From Pseudoxanthomonas suwonensis (lineage in GTDB: Bacteria > Pseudomonadota > Gammaproteobacteria > Xanthomonadales > Xanthomonadaceae): a stretch of 40,439 nt of DNA. Positions 1 to 8,669 of the stretch are shown piece after piece; positions within the stretch are counted from its first letter, which is position 1; each line of letters begins with the position of its first letter. Made by a program: the position numbers and the translations under genes. Below the pieces are notes generated by a model, which had not been told where the DNA came from, searched no databases, and saw nothing but the letters and a program-made list of their open reading frames with translations. The stretch is taken from NCBI GenBank assembly GCA_030535605.1, contig JAUNRQ010000021.1, positions 1 to 40,439 of the forward strand. The letters are read 5' to 3'.

Positions 1-102
1 AAGCGTACGAGAAATTTCCACTTCTGATGTCAGCTAACCTGTGGGGGGATTACCCTGGAGCACGCCACCACGCGCGACGGCCGCATCATTGGCGCGCCTG
101 CC

Positions 103-3100
103 ATGTACGACACACCGGCCAAACTGGAGCAGCTCCGCACCGTGCTGAAGGAGCTCACCGTCGAAGGGGAACGCGGCAGGCTCTGGTACGAGCGCAGCGG
201 CGATGCCTTCATCAAGTTCGCGGGTGGAGACATCAAGAAGGCGATCGATCTGGCCAAGATCATGGCCACCTTCTCGCCCGGCTCGCGCGTCAATGCCAAC
301 ACCACCTTCGGCCTGATCGCGTGGGCGCAGCACGAGGCAGGCCTTCCGATCAACTCGGGTCGCTTCCCTGTGGCGCACAGTGCCGCCGCCGAGGCCGCGC
401 TGCGGGGTGAGGACTGGAACAGCCAGAAAACCAAGAACTTCTACATCAACCTGCTGCGCGCCATTGATCCGAAGGCGGCCGATTCGCAGGGCGTCACGGT
501 CGACATGTGGGTCATGCGGATCATGGGGTTCGATGTCGAGAAACCCTCCGAGGCGCAGTACCACTTCGCCGAGGTCGAGGTGAACCGCATCGCCAAGGAG
601 ATGGGTTGGGAGCCGCAGCAGGCGCAGGCCGCCATGTGGGTGGCTGCAAAGGCGCGCTGGGAGCCGAAGGCCGTCACTCAGGCGGTGGATGCCGCCTCGG
701 TGAAGGCGGGCGACTTCAAGTGGGTCACGAAGAACGGCAAGGCCGAGCGCCAGTTCGCTGGCCTTGATGCCGAGAAGCGCCACCTGCTGCGCTGGCGCGA
801 CCACGCGCTGAAGTACGAGCCCACGCAGGAGGACATGGACTTCGCGGTGGTGGACTACTCCGATTTCCTCGAGCGGGCCAAGGCCCAGTTCTCGTGGGAG
901 GCGGTGCCGTCGACCAAGGTGCCGGGCTTCGATTGGCTGCACGACAACAGCGAGGCCAAGGCGGAGCTGGCAGCACGCATGCGCGACGTCATTGGCGACC
1001 GCATCCTGCGGCCGCTTGGCCTGCTGCAGTCCGATGGCCAGATCGGCTTCGGCGGGTGGCTGGGCGCGGTGTCCCCCAGCGCACAGGAGGCGGTGGCGGT
1101 GGCCACCGTCAAGAAGGATGGCAAGCAGGGCAACGACCACCGCGTCGTGATCGAGCACGAGCGCGAGGCGCTGGACGCCGCCGCTGCTCTTTACGGCCTG
1201 CTGCTGAAGCAGGACGGCGTTGCATGGCACCGCCCCTACTACGACGGCGCTCAGAAGAACGCCAACGGCATGGAGCTGCGCTTCGGTCGGCCCCTGTCTG
1301 AATCGGAAACGAAGGCGCTCTATGACGAGGTTGTCAAGCGCGGCGTGACTGACTACGCTCTGAGTGAGGGGCAGGCTCAGGAGCTTGCCCCTATTCCGAC
1401 GCCGGACGGGGTGCGATTCCTCAACTTCGGCACAATCGAAAAGAACGTCGACTTCCACAAGCTGATCGTGACTGCGACGGAGGCAGCAACTGCCGACGAT
1501 GTTGTGACCGAGGCGGTTCGATTCCGCTCTGATGGCAACCTCGTAACTGACACTGATGGAGGCTACATCGATGGGCAAGGTTATCGACAAGGGATTGGCT
1601 CCTCCCGATTCGCCGATCTACTCGGAAGGCTGGAGCATGAACTTCGTCCAGAGGTCGACGCCGTCTACGCCGACGTCGAGCGAAAGTACGGAGGCAAGCG
1701 AAAGCGAGCTGGACGACCCAATGCGTCCGGGGATCGACGCGCACGAGGAGCACCTGAAGCGGTGGGTCGAGCAAAGGCGCGCCGCCCGTGGCACGACCGC
1801 GAAGTCCAAGAAGGTGCCTCCCAAGTAAGCGGCAGGCACTACGCCAACACGGCAGGCCTCAAGGCTCTCGACCCGACCAAGTACGGCACCAACCACAAGG
1901 GCGCTGAGTCGCGCCGCTTGGACAACGCCGCGTGGATGGACGAGAAGTACGAGGTGCTGCAAAACCGGGTGTATTTCTACCCCGTTGGCAGCAAGCTGTA
2001 CGGGGGCGAGTCGATGGTGGGCCGCGCCGAAACGCATGACCTGAGCTTCGACAACCTGTACGACCAGACTGCTGACCCGCGCAACCTGTACGAGCGCGCA
2101 GAGCAGTTGGCTGAAGCCGACGGCATCGACGCCGAAAGCGCCTTTGAGTACGCCGTGATCGAGGCGGGCTTCGACGGCTACTTCCACAGCGAAATGGGCG
2201 TGCTGCTCGACACCAAGCCGGTGCCGGTTGGCAAGGCCCGCGCACGTCGCACCGATGCAACCGCTGCTGCATTCGGGCGGCGCATCGATGAGGTGTTCGC
2301 CATCAAGGACAAGCGGAGCCTTCCACAAGTGGGCGTCCGCATTCTTGACGGCACCGAGCAGCTGGCGCTGATCGGTTACCCGGACAAGCCCCTCGTGCTG
2401 AACGAGCGGCACATTTTCACCGACGCCGGAAGCGAGGCGCACCCCGAGCTCGCGCCAGCGGACTGGAAGAAGCTGCCGGCGTGGCTGGACAATCCCGTCG
2501 CGATCTTCGAGTCGGAAAACCACCCCGGCAATCTGCTGTTCATCGCGCCCGAAAAGGTGGGCGGAAAGTACGTCGCCATCGCTGTCTCACCCAAGGTCGA
2601 CGGCGACTACCTCGCTGTGTCGGTCCATCCTCGGCAGGGCGTGTTGCCGCTGTCGCGATGGGCGAACGCTGGCTTGGTGCGGTACGTCAACACCGAGACC
2701 GCGCCGGAGATGTGGCGCTACAGCACGGGGCGTGCGATGCCTCCCATCCCTGAGATGGAAGGGGCGAGGCACAAAAAAGCCCTCGCTGCTCTGGCGGCTA
2801 CTCCACGAAAGGCTGGAGCGCGTGGCCAAGGCCCGAGGGCGGAGAGTTCCGCTGCAACCGAACGATCCAGCCACGTCAACCGGCGAGGTACGGGCGGCGC
2901 TGGTAACTCCCTTGCCGGCGAGGTCAACCTAGCCGACAGCAGGATTCTAACACAGAAGCAGCTCGGCGGCGCCCGCCGCGGAGCTGGCGTTGAACGCGAC
3001 GGCACGGATCGCCGGGGCGACGCACGCGCCCGTCGCTACACCCGTGACGGCAACCGTCCAGACAGCTACATCCTCATCGATGGCGACAAGGCGTTCGCTC

Positions 3101-6100
3101 GTGTCGCCCCCGCCGTCGCCAACCGCACCAAGGGCTTCGCGGCCGGCCCGATTGTCCTGAAGGTGGGCGAACACCACGAGAACTACGCTCAGGGCGAGGC
3201 GATCCTCTCCACCGGCTATGGTGTCGCGCACATCGAGGAGCGTCACGGCGCCGAGATTCGGGCGCTGGGCATGAGCATCGAGGACTTTGTTGCGGACGTC
3301 GCCAATAACTGGACGCACGCATACACCCAGACCGACCGCGATGGCCGGCAGCGGCTCGTGCTCACCAAGATGGTGGACGGGGCGGTGCGGATGCAGGTGC
3401 TCGAGCTGCGTAAGGAGGGCAGCGGTCGCGAGTGGTCGGTGGTGACCGCCTACACGGTCCCGGCACGCGAGTTCCGCAAGGAGATGACGAAGGGTGGTCG
3501 CACGCTGCGTCAGCTGTCCGTCACCAATGAAAACGCCGGGAGGGCGACCTTCCCGGCGCAGAGTGGATCGACTGTGGGGGGAACTGACGTCGGCTCTGTG
3601 GCCTATTCGAACACCCCGGGCGCAAATGAATCGCGCTCCGCTTTACCCCTCCGCGGCGCCGGCGAGGCCGATGCCGTAGTAAGTGCCAGTGATTCGGCAC
3701 AGTCGTCCAACAACGATAGTGTATCACGCACCCGCGCCCGTCGCGCCGGCCAGTCCGGCTTCACCGGCTACACGCTCCCGACCGAATCCTTCGTGGCGGC
3801 CTATGCCGACGCCAAGGGCAACTGGGTCCGCAAGACGCTGGCCGGGCTTTCCGCCGGCGCACGCCACGCCCGTCGCAGGCTGCAGGACGACTTCCTGCCG
3901 ATGAAGCAGGTGCAGGAGCTGATCAAGGCGCAGGGCAACTACGGCGAGGTGATGAACACCTACCAGTACGCCGAGCTGTTCCATGGCCGCACCGAGGATC
4001 GCCTGACCCGCTTCAACCACGAGCACGTCAAGCCGCTCATGGAGGCGCTGGCCAAGGCCGGCAAGGACAAGGGCGTCACCCTTGACGACCTCGAGCTGTA
4101 CCTGTACGCGCGCTTCGCCCCGCACCGCAACCGCGCCATCTACGAGGCGAACCGCGACCGCCGCGACGCGCACGAGTGGATGGATGGCAAGTCCGGCATG
4201 ACCGACAAGGACGCCGCCGACATCCTCGCCGACTTCCAAGGTCGCGGACTGACCGAGACCCTCAGCAAGCTGGCCAAGCGCGTCTACGCGATCAACTCGG
4301 CACGCATCGACCTGCTCGAGGGGGCCGGCCTGCTGACGGCGGATCAGGCCGCCGAGTGGCGCGCCGAGCCCGACTACGTCCCGCTGCGTGGCTTCGCCGA
4401 CGGGCGCCAGCTGGCGTTCGAGAGCAAGGCCGGCGGCGCGTCCGGCAAGGGCTTCTCGATCAGCGGCAGGGAGAGCATGCGTGCCAAGGGCCGCAACAGC
4501 CGCGCCGCCGACATCGTCGGCAACACCATCGCCATGATGGAGACCTCGATCCTGCGCGCCGAAAAGAACCGCGTGGCGCAGTCGCTGCTGGCGATGGTCT
4601 ATGCCAACCCCGACCCCGACCTGTGGGAGGTGGCGAAGCCGAAGGTGGTCGCGGTGCGTGACCGCCGCACCGGCGAGCTGATCGAGGACAGCGAGGGCAA
4701 CGCCGTCGTCCGCCGCTACTACCCGTCCGACCGCGAGCCGGCCGTGATGTCGGCCAAGATCGACGGCAAGGAGTACATGATCTACTTCAAGGGCGAGAAC
4801 GGCGAACGCATGGCGGTCGCCCTCAAGAACCTCGGCGCGCACAACCTTGGGCAGTTCCTGCAGGTGGCCCGCTCGTTCAACCGCTGGCTGTCCATGGCGC
4901 GCACCACGCTCTCCCCCGAGTTCGTGGTGACCAACTTCGCGCGCGACATCCAGACCGCCGCCGCCAACATGGGCGTGGAGCACAGCGCCAAGCTGGCGAA
5001 GCAGACGCTCAAGGGCATCAAGCCGGCCATGGCCGCCATGTACCGCTACGAGCGAGACCCGGGTGCGAACCACTCCAAGACCAAGTGGGACCGCTACGTG
5101 CGCGACTTCCTCGCGGACGGCGGCAAGACCGGCCTCGCGACCGCGCGCGATCTCGACCAGATCAAGCGCGACCTCTCCCGCGAGATGAAGAAGTCGAGCC
5201 ACGGCTGGACCCGGCGCTCGGCGCAGTCCATGTGGGAGGCCTTCATGGCCGCCAACGGCGCGGTGGAGAACAGTTCCCGTCTGGCCGCCTACGTGGCGGC
5301 GCGAGAGGACGGCATGAGCCGGAAGGACGCCGCCAGCATCGCCAAGAACCTGACCGTCAACTTCAACCGCCGCGGCACCGCCGGGCCGACCATCAACAGC
5401 CTGTTCGTGTTCGCCAACGCCAGCATCCAAGGCACGCACCGGTTCGCCAACTTCATCGCCAAGAACCCTGCGAAGGCCATCAAGTACTGGGCGATCCCCT
5501 ACGCCACGCTCGGGTTCGCGACCGCGACGCTCAACGGCATCCTCGGTGGCGAGGACGACGACGGCGAGGAGCGCTGGTCCAAGGTGCCGATGTACGAGAA
5601 GCAGCGCAACCTCATCGTGATGATGGACGAGCACCGCTTCAAGATGGCGCTGCCCTACGTCTACAGCCTGCCGTTCAACATCGGCCAGCTCACGGCCGAC
5701 GTCACGCAGGGCAGGACCAAGCCGATGACGGGGGCCATGACCCTGCTGAGCTCGATCGCCGGCGGCATCTACCCGCTGGGCGACCCGGGCGAGCCGCTGC
5801 TGGCGGCCATGCCGACCGTCGCGACGCCCTTCGTGGAGGTCGGGATCAACCAGAACTTCACCGGCCGCGCGATCCGCCCGGAGGGCGGCTTCGGCGACGA
5901 CTCGCCAGACAGCCAGAAGGCGTGGCGCTACACGCCCGGCATCTACAAGTGGGCGGCAGAGACCATGAACGAGCTCACCGGTGGCAGCAACGTGCGGCCG
6001 GGCATGCTGGACGTCAGCCCGACCACGATCGAGCACCTGACCCGATTCATGGGCGGCGGCATCTACACATTCCTGATCGACAAGCCGGTGGCGATCGCCG

Positions 6101-6501
6101 AGGCGGCCGCCAAGGGCGAGGCGCCCGCCCCGAACAAGATCCCCTTCGTGGGTCGGGTGTACGGCACCCAGAGCGTGAACCAGCCCAGCTACGACTACCA
6201 CGACTTCTCGGCCGAGGCCAAGATGCGGGCCGAGGAGTACGAGGTGATGCGCGAGCGCGGGCTCCTTGGCGACATGGACAAGCAGGAGCGCACCCGCTAC
6301 GGCCTGACCATGCAGGTCGAGGCCCAGCGAAAGGCCGCCGAACGGCAGCTGCGCGCACTGCGTCGCACGCGCAATGCGGCTGACGACTCGGGGCAGGCCG
6401 AACGCAAGGAGAAGGCAGAGGAGAGCATGCTCGAGGTGCAGGGACGCTTCAATCGCGCCTACGTGGACATGATGCGGAAACTGGACGAGCCGATCCGATA
6501 G
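103..6501 (+). CDS. Phage polyvalent protein with DUF7178-like, nuclease-like and LPD38-like domains (5' end broken or off-window)
   Basis: A 2132-residue reading frame from the first ATG, typical of the giant polyvalent proteins that phages and conjugative elements carry and may deliver with their DNA. Visible regions: residues 1-190 resemble DUF7178 (QGVTVDMWVMRIMG, EPQQAQAAMWVAAKAR); about 570-700 an ADP-ribosyltransferase-like or related unit (NRVYFYPVG, LDNLYD-type motif, AGFDGY); about 725-875 resembles the MuF C-terminal BECR nuclease fold; about 980-1125 a second BECR/PBECR-like unit (GYGVAHIEERHG); about 1585-2030 resembles LPD38 (GAVENSSRLAAYVAAR, FVFANASIQG). The C-terminus is charged and probably helical. 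Domain names are by pattern memory, not search. The ATG at 103 has no ribosome-binding site, and coding similarity seems to continue upstream across a run of six G at 43-48 into another frame, so the true start is probably outside the window. It is the last rightward gene of the element and converges on the antirepressor. Confidence 0.8.
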   Translation: MYDTPAKLEQLRTVLKELTVEGERGRLWYERSGDAFIKFAGGDIKKAIDLAKIMATFSPGSRVNANTTFGLIAWAQHEAGLPINSGRFPVAHSAAAEAALRGEDWNSQKTKNFYINLLRAIDPKAADSQGVTVDMWVMRIMGFDVEKPSEAQYHFAEVEVNRIAKEMGWEPQQAQAAMWVAAKARWEPKAVTQAVDAASVKAGDFKWVTKNGKAERQFAGLDAEKRHLLRWRDHALKYEPTQEDMDFAVVDYSDFLERAKAQFSWEAVPSTKVPGFDWLHDNSEAKAELAARMRDVIGDRILRPLGLLQSDGQIGFGGWLGAVSPSAQEAVAVATVKKDGKQGNDHRVVIEHEREALDAAAALYGLLLKQDGVAWHRPYYDGAQKNANGMELRFGRPLSESETKALYDEVVKRGVTDYALSEGQAQELAPIPTPDGVRFLNFGTIEKNVDFHKLIVTATEAATADDVVTEAVRFRSDGNLVTDTDGGYIDGQGYRQGIGSSRFADLLGRLEHELRPEVDAVYADVERKYGGKRKRAGRPNASGDRRARGAPEAVGRAKARRPWHDREVQEGASQVSGRHYANTAGLKALDPTKYGTNHKGAESRRLDNAAWMDEKYEVLQNRVYFYPVGSKLYGGESMVGRAETHDLSFDNLYDQTADPRNLYERAEQLAEADGIDAESAFEYAVIEAGFDGYFHSEMGVLLDTKPVPVGKARARRTDATAAAFGRRIDEVFAIKDKRSLPQVGVRILDGTEQLALIGYPDKPLVLNERHIFTDAGSEAHPELAPADWKKLPAWLDNPVAIFESENHPGNLLFIAPEKVGGKYVAIAVSPKVDGDYLAVSVHPRQGVLPLSRWANAGLVRYVNTETAPEMWRYSTGRAMPPIPEMEGARHKKALAALAATPRKAGARGQGPRAESSAATERSSHVNRRGTGGAGNSLAGEVNLADSRILTQKQLGGARRGAGVERDGTDRRGDARARRYTRDGNRPDSYILIDGDKAFARVAPAVANRTKGFAAGPIVLKVGEHHENYAQGEAILSTGYGVAHIEERHGAEIRALGMSIEDFVADVANNWTHAYTQTDRDGRQRLVLTKMVDGAVRMQVLELRKEGSGREWSVVTAYTVPAREFRKEMTKGGRTLRQLSVTNENAGRATFPAQSGSTVGGTDVGSVAYSNTPGANESRSALPLRGAGEADAVVSASDSAQSSNNDSVSRTRARRAGQSGFTGYTLPTESFVAAYADAKGNWVRKTLAGLSAGARHARRRLQDDFLPMKQVQELIKAQGNYGEVMNTYQYAELFHGRTEDRLTRFNHEHVKPLMEALAKAGKDKGVTLDDLELYLYARFAPHRNRAIYEANRDRRDAHEWMDGKSGMTDKDAADILADFQGRGLTETLSKLAKRVYAINSARIDLLEGAGLLTADQAAEWRAEPDYVPLRGFADGRQLAFESKAGGASGKGFSISGRESMRAKGRNSRAADIVGNTIAMMETSILRAEKNRVAQSLLAMVYANPDPDLWEVAKPKVVAVRDRRTGELIEDSEGNAVVRRYYPSDREPAVMSAKIDGKEYMIYFKGENGERMAVALKNLGAHNLGQFLQVARSFNRWLSMARTTLSPEFVVTNFARDIQTAAANMGVEHSAKLAKQTLKGIKPAMAAMYRYERDPGANHSKTKWDRYVRDFLADGGKTGLATARDLDQIKRDLSREMKKSSHGWTRRSAQSMWEAFMAANGAVENSSRLAAYVAAREDGMSRKDAASIAKNLTVNFNRRGTAGPTINSLFVFANASIQGTHRFANFIAKNPAKAIKYWAIPYATLGFATATLNGILGGEDDDGEERWSKVPMYEKQRNLIVMMDEHRFKMALPYVYSLPFNIGQLTADVTQGRTKPMTGAMTLLSSIAGGIYPLGDPGEPLLAAMPTVATPFVEVGINQNFTGRAIRPEGGFGDDSPDSQKAWRYTPGIYKWAAETMNELTGGSNVRPGMLDVSPTTIEHLTRFMGGGIYTFLIDKPVAIAEAAAKGEAPAPNKIPFVGRVYGTQSVNQPSYDYHDFSAEAKMRAEEYEVMRERGLLGDMDKQERTRYGLTMQVEAQRKAAERQLRALRRTRNAADDSGQAERKEKAEESMLEVQGRFNRAYVDMMRKLDEPIR

Positions 6502-6514
6502 GGTCGGCTCGTCC
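6483..6514. terminator. 14-bp hairpin with GATA loop between convergent phage genes
   Basis: Arms 6483-6496 and 6501-6514 pair over 14 positions (11 perfect, then T-G, C-G, C-G) around a GATA loop. The TAG stop of the polyvalent gene lies at 6499-6501, in the loop and first stem base. There is no T-run on either side, so it is a likely bidirectional terminator or RNA-stabilising structure between convergent genes rather than a classical intrinsic terminator. Confidence 0.6.
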
Positions 6515-6520
6515 TCGAGG

Positions 6521-7207
6521 TCAGGCCGCCAGCTGGTAGCCGTGCCGCGGCCGGCCAAGCTGCCCAACCGGGCTGCGGGCCGGGACGATCTGCCCGCTCT
6601 CCAGCAGGCCCGCCAGCGTCATCACCAGAGCGTGCGGCTTTCGAGCCGCCCGGATGCCGTGGGTGAGATCGCGCTGGGTGACCACCTGTCCCGGATGCCG
6701 GCAGATGAAGGCGAGCACGCTCTCCCCGAGGTCATCCGCCGGCAGGGCCGGGACCGGCACCGCCCGGGCCGCCGCCGGCAGCGGGAACACCACCCGCTCC
6801 ACGCGCTCGAGGTGATACTCCAGCTCGTCGACGCGGGACTGCAGTTCGATGAGGGGGTCGTTGGCGGCCGGGGCGGCGATGGCGTAGCTGCCGGTGCGGC
6901 GCAAGGTGGGGAGGACTTCCTCGAACAGCCACCGCTCGATGGCGAGCGCCTCGGGGCGCTTGCTGCCGATGATGAGTCGCCACACGTCGGGCTCCGCGAT
7001 GACGCGAACCTGCTGGATTCCGCCGGCGGTCGGAAGGGGGTCGTGTTTCGCGACCCCCTTGCAGTGGCGCGAGATCGCCGCGGCCGCATTGGGATACCCC
7101 AACAGCTCGGCCACGTCCTTGGCAACGAACCAAGGTGCGCCATCGAGCATGACGGTGCGGACAGAGCGGTCGCCGAAGGCGAAGGGGGTGACGGACTGAT
7201 GCTGCAT
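6521..7207 (-). CDS. BRO-N domain phage antirepressor
   Basis: 228 residues. Residues about 10-105 match the BRO N-terminal DNA-binding domain of phage antirepressors: WFVAKDVAELLGY, followed by the region ending AIERWLFEEVLPTLRRTGSY. A short coiled-coil-like stretch (residues 118-145, LQSRVDELEYHLERVERV) follows. The C-terminal part (about 165-228) looks like a small winged-helix-type domain (GQVVTQRDLTHGIRAA) and replaces the usual ANT or KilA-C domain. Members counteract a phage repressor or act as regulators; which promoter this one binds is unknown. A CAGGAG ribosome-binding site lies just before the ATG. The gene stands alone on the minus strand, converging on the polyvalent gene, about 385 bases inside the attachment site. 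Family assignment is firm; the role in induction is inference. Confidence 0.88.
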   Translation of the reverse strand: MQHQSVTPFAFGDRSVRTVMLDGAPWFVAKDVAELLGYPNAAAAISRHCKGVAKHDPLPTAGGIQQVRVIAEPDVWRLIIGSKRPEALAIERWLFEEVLPTLRRTGSYAIAAPAANDPLIELQSRVDELEYHLERVERVVFPLPAAARAVPVPALPADDLGESVLAFICRHPGQVVTQRDLTHGIRAARKPHALVMTLAGLLESGQIVPARSPVGQLGRPRHGYQLAA

Positions 7208-7343
7208 GGTGAGACTCCTGAGCTGAGGCTGGAGTCCGCACCCGCTGTCAAACGGGTGACGGACGACGCGGGTTGACAGACCGGGCTCAGGAGCCGGCGA
7301 GCCTTGCGGCTCCCCACGCCGTCCGCCATAGAGGCTTGGGCAT

Positions 7344-7365
7344 GAAAAAAGCGCCGTGCGGCGCT
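7344..7365 (-). terminator. Intrinsic terminator-like hairpin, minus strand
   Basis: AGCGCCG-TG-CGGCGCT at 7350-7365, with an A-run at 7345-7350 that becomes a T-run after the hairpin on the minus strand. It would end a leftward transcript starting between here and the attachment site. No convincing gene is seen there, so it may end a small RNA or readthrough from the chromosome. Confidence 0.55.
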
Positions 7366-7488
7366 CTGCGCCTGAGTCATCGGGCTGTCAATCCCGGCAG
7401 CGGGACTGACCGCTGCAGAGCCATCTCACCACAGGCACGGGGCGCTGTCAAGGGCGGGCGGGTGCCAGACAGGTTACCCCTCCCGCAG

Positions 7489-7508
7489 GTGTCACGCAGT
7501 GTCACGCA
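7489..7508. repeat. Tandem 10-bp repeat near the attachment site
   Basis: GTGTCACGCA occurs twice head to tail, 7489-7498 and 7499-7508, about 85 bp from the tRNA fragment. Short direct repeats in this position are often integrase or excisionase arm-type sites, but no protein is shown to bind here. The rest of 7208-7590 holds the antirepressor leader and the hairpin at 7350, with no supported gene. Confidence 0.5.
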
Positions 7509-7591
7509 CGGATATGTAAGTGATTGAATGCCTGTGCACGAGACTGCATAGGCAGCACCGTCAAGTGCCTGATATTGCTCAGGACACCATT

Positions 7592-7638
7592 CCTTGACAT
7601 GGTAGGGGTCACAGGTTCGATCCCTGTACCGCCCACCA
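7592..7638 (+). other. Attachment site: 3' fragment of tRNA-Val(GAC)
   Basis: Reads as the anticodon loop to the CCA end of a tRNA-Val: loop TTGACAT with anticodon GAC at 7596-7598, variable region, T-arm ACAGG-TTCGATC-CCTGT, acceptor strand ACCGCCC, then ACCA ending at 7638. The 5' half is absent: the expected GGGCGGT acceptor strand does not occur upstream, and the sequence before CCTTGACAT does not pair in the anticodon stem. This is the usual scar at the far end of an element integrated into a tRNA gene 3' end. The intact tRNA should lie at the other end of the element, left of the window. Confidence 0.85.
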
Positions 7639-7677
7639 CCTCATTGAGGTGGAAAAACCAGTTGAATCAATCACTTC

Positions 7678-7706
7678 GGCGGCAGGACGTTGAACGTCCT
7701 TCCGCC
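7678..7706. repeat. Inverted repeat downstream of the attachment site
   Basis: GGACGTT-G-AACGTCC at 7685-7699 is enclosed by GGCGG (7678-7682) and CCGCC (7702-7706). It gives a long hairpin with 2-nt bulges on each side. It lies 40 bp after the tRNA fragment in otherwise gene-free sequence (7639-7852) and could be the original tRNA transcription terminator (no T-run) or a protein-binding dyad. Confidence 0.5.
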
Positions 7707-7852
7707 GTTCTGGTTTCCGCGCTGCAATTTCGCCACAAGGACGGATGGAGCGGTGCCACAAGCCGGGGTGCCGTCATCCCGGCGCGTACTGGTCGCCCCG
7801 CGGCACAGCGCATTCGCCGGAAACCCATGGTTGAACGGCGTTGAAGCGAGCG

Positions 7853-8548
7853 TCAGCTCCGATGATCGGGCGTCCGCAGCAGACGGACCTTTCGGTTGAA
7901 TGCTTGAGGCGTTTCCGTGCGTGACGGTGCGTACAGGTGCAGGCAGCACTCTTCCCGCTCCAGTCTGTCCAGTGCGTAACGCAGCAGGCCGACGATGGCG
8001 TGGCTGCGGTGGCCGACCACTTCTTCCGGATTTCCGAGCCTGTCGTGGAGATCCTGCGGCAGGGTGAGCTTGAAACCCGGGCCTTGGTTGGTGGGGAGGC
8101 GGCCATGGATGCGCAGCAGCACGCCGTCGAGTTCGGGAATCGCCTTGCTGACGATCGTGCGTGGCGTGACGGGGCGTTGTTCGCGGCGCGCACGGGCCGT
8201 TCGCCGTTGTTCGCGACGGGCAGCGCGCTCCTGGTCGAGCCGGGCCCATTGCGCCTGCTCGGCTTCGAGCATCAGGGCATAACCCTCGGGGTCCTGTTCC
8301 GAAGGCTCACCGTCTTCCAACGGGTCCTTGCTCGTATCACCGCTCCTGCGCAGTTCGGCGAGTGTCAACGGCTTCAGCCGCCTTGCCTCCCGCTCGATCA
8401 GGTGTGGCGAAATGTCCGCTCGCCATCGCCAAAGCGTTTGACGACTGATGCCATGTCGCTCGCACAACGCCTGTTGAGTGCAGCCCCTGCGCTCGGCTTC
8501 GATGAGGATCGCGATTCGTTGCGGGAGGGTGTGGTGTGTATTCGCCAT
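7853..8548 (-). CDS. Helix-turn-helix protein of unknown function
   Basis: 231 residues. Residues 8-50 form a clear helix-turn-helix of the transposase/Hin type (RIAILIEAERRG, QQALCERHGISRQTLWRWR). A charged, arginine- and glutamate-rich middle follows (about 70-140, likely helical). The C-terminal part (about 140-215) contains DGVLLRIHGRLP and the helical pair PEEVVGHRSHAIVGLLRYAL, which I do not recognise. No DDE catalytic region is present, so it is not a complete transposase. It is transcribed away from the AAA+ gene at 8670, sharing a 120-bp AT-richer region with it, so a regulatory link is plausible but unproven. The ATG has only a weak GGAA upstream. Confidence 0.65.
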   Translation of the reverse strand: MANTHHTLPQRIAILIEAERRGCTQQALCERHGISRQTLWRWRADISPHLIEREARRLKPLTLAELRRSGDTSKDPLEDGEPSEQDPEGYALMLEAEQAQWARLDQERAARREQRRTARARREQRPVTPRTIVSKAIPELDGVLLRIHGRLPTNQGPGFKLTLPQDLHDRLGNPEEVVGHRSHAIVGLLRYALDRLEREECCLHLYAPSRTETPQAFNRKVRLLRTPDHRS

Positions 8549-8669
8549 GCCACGGTTTCCATGACTTCGAAAATGTTACATGAGGGGGCAGGGTGAGGAC
8601 ATGAAATAAGCTCGATGTCGCGCGAATGCCGCTTCATTCAGCGCATATTCGCCACATCGCCAACAGTAC

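Noticed and set aside
3724..6567. 947-codon minus-strand open frame antisense to the polyvalent gene
   Set aside because: Composition is Ala/Val/Leu/Arg/His-rich shadow of a GC-rich plus-strand gene; no domain is recognisable, and it covers sequence clearly coding for LPD38-like protein on the other strand.
7563..7638. An intact tRNA-Val gene at the attachment site
   Set aside because: GCTCAG occurs upstream as in a D-arm, but the distance to the anticodon loop is 6 bases short, the acceptor 5' strand GGGCGGT is missing and the anticodon stem does not pair.
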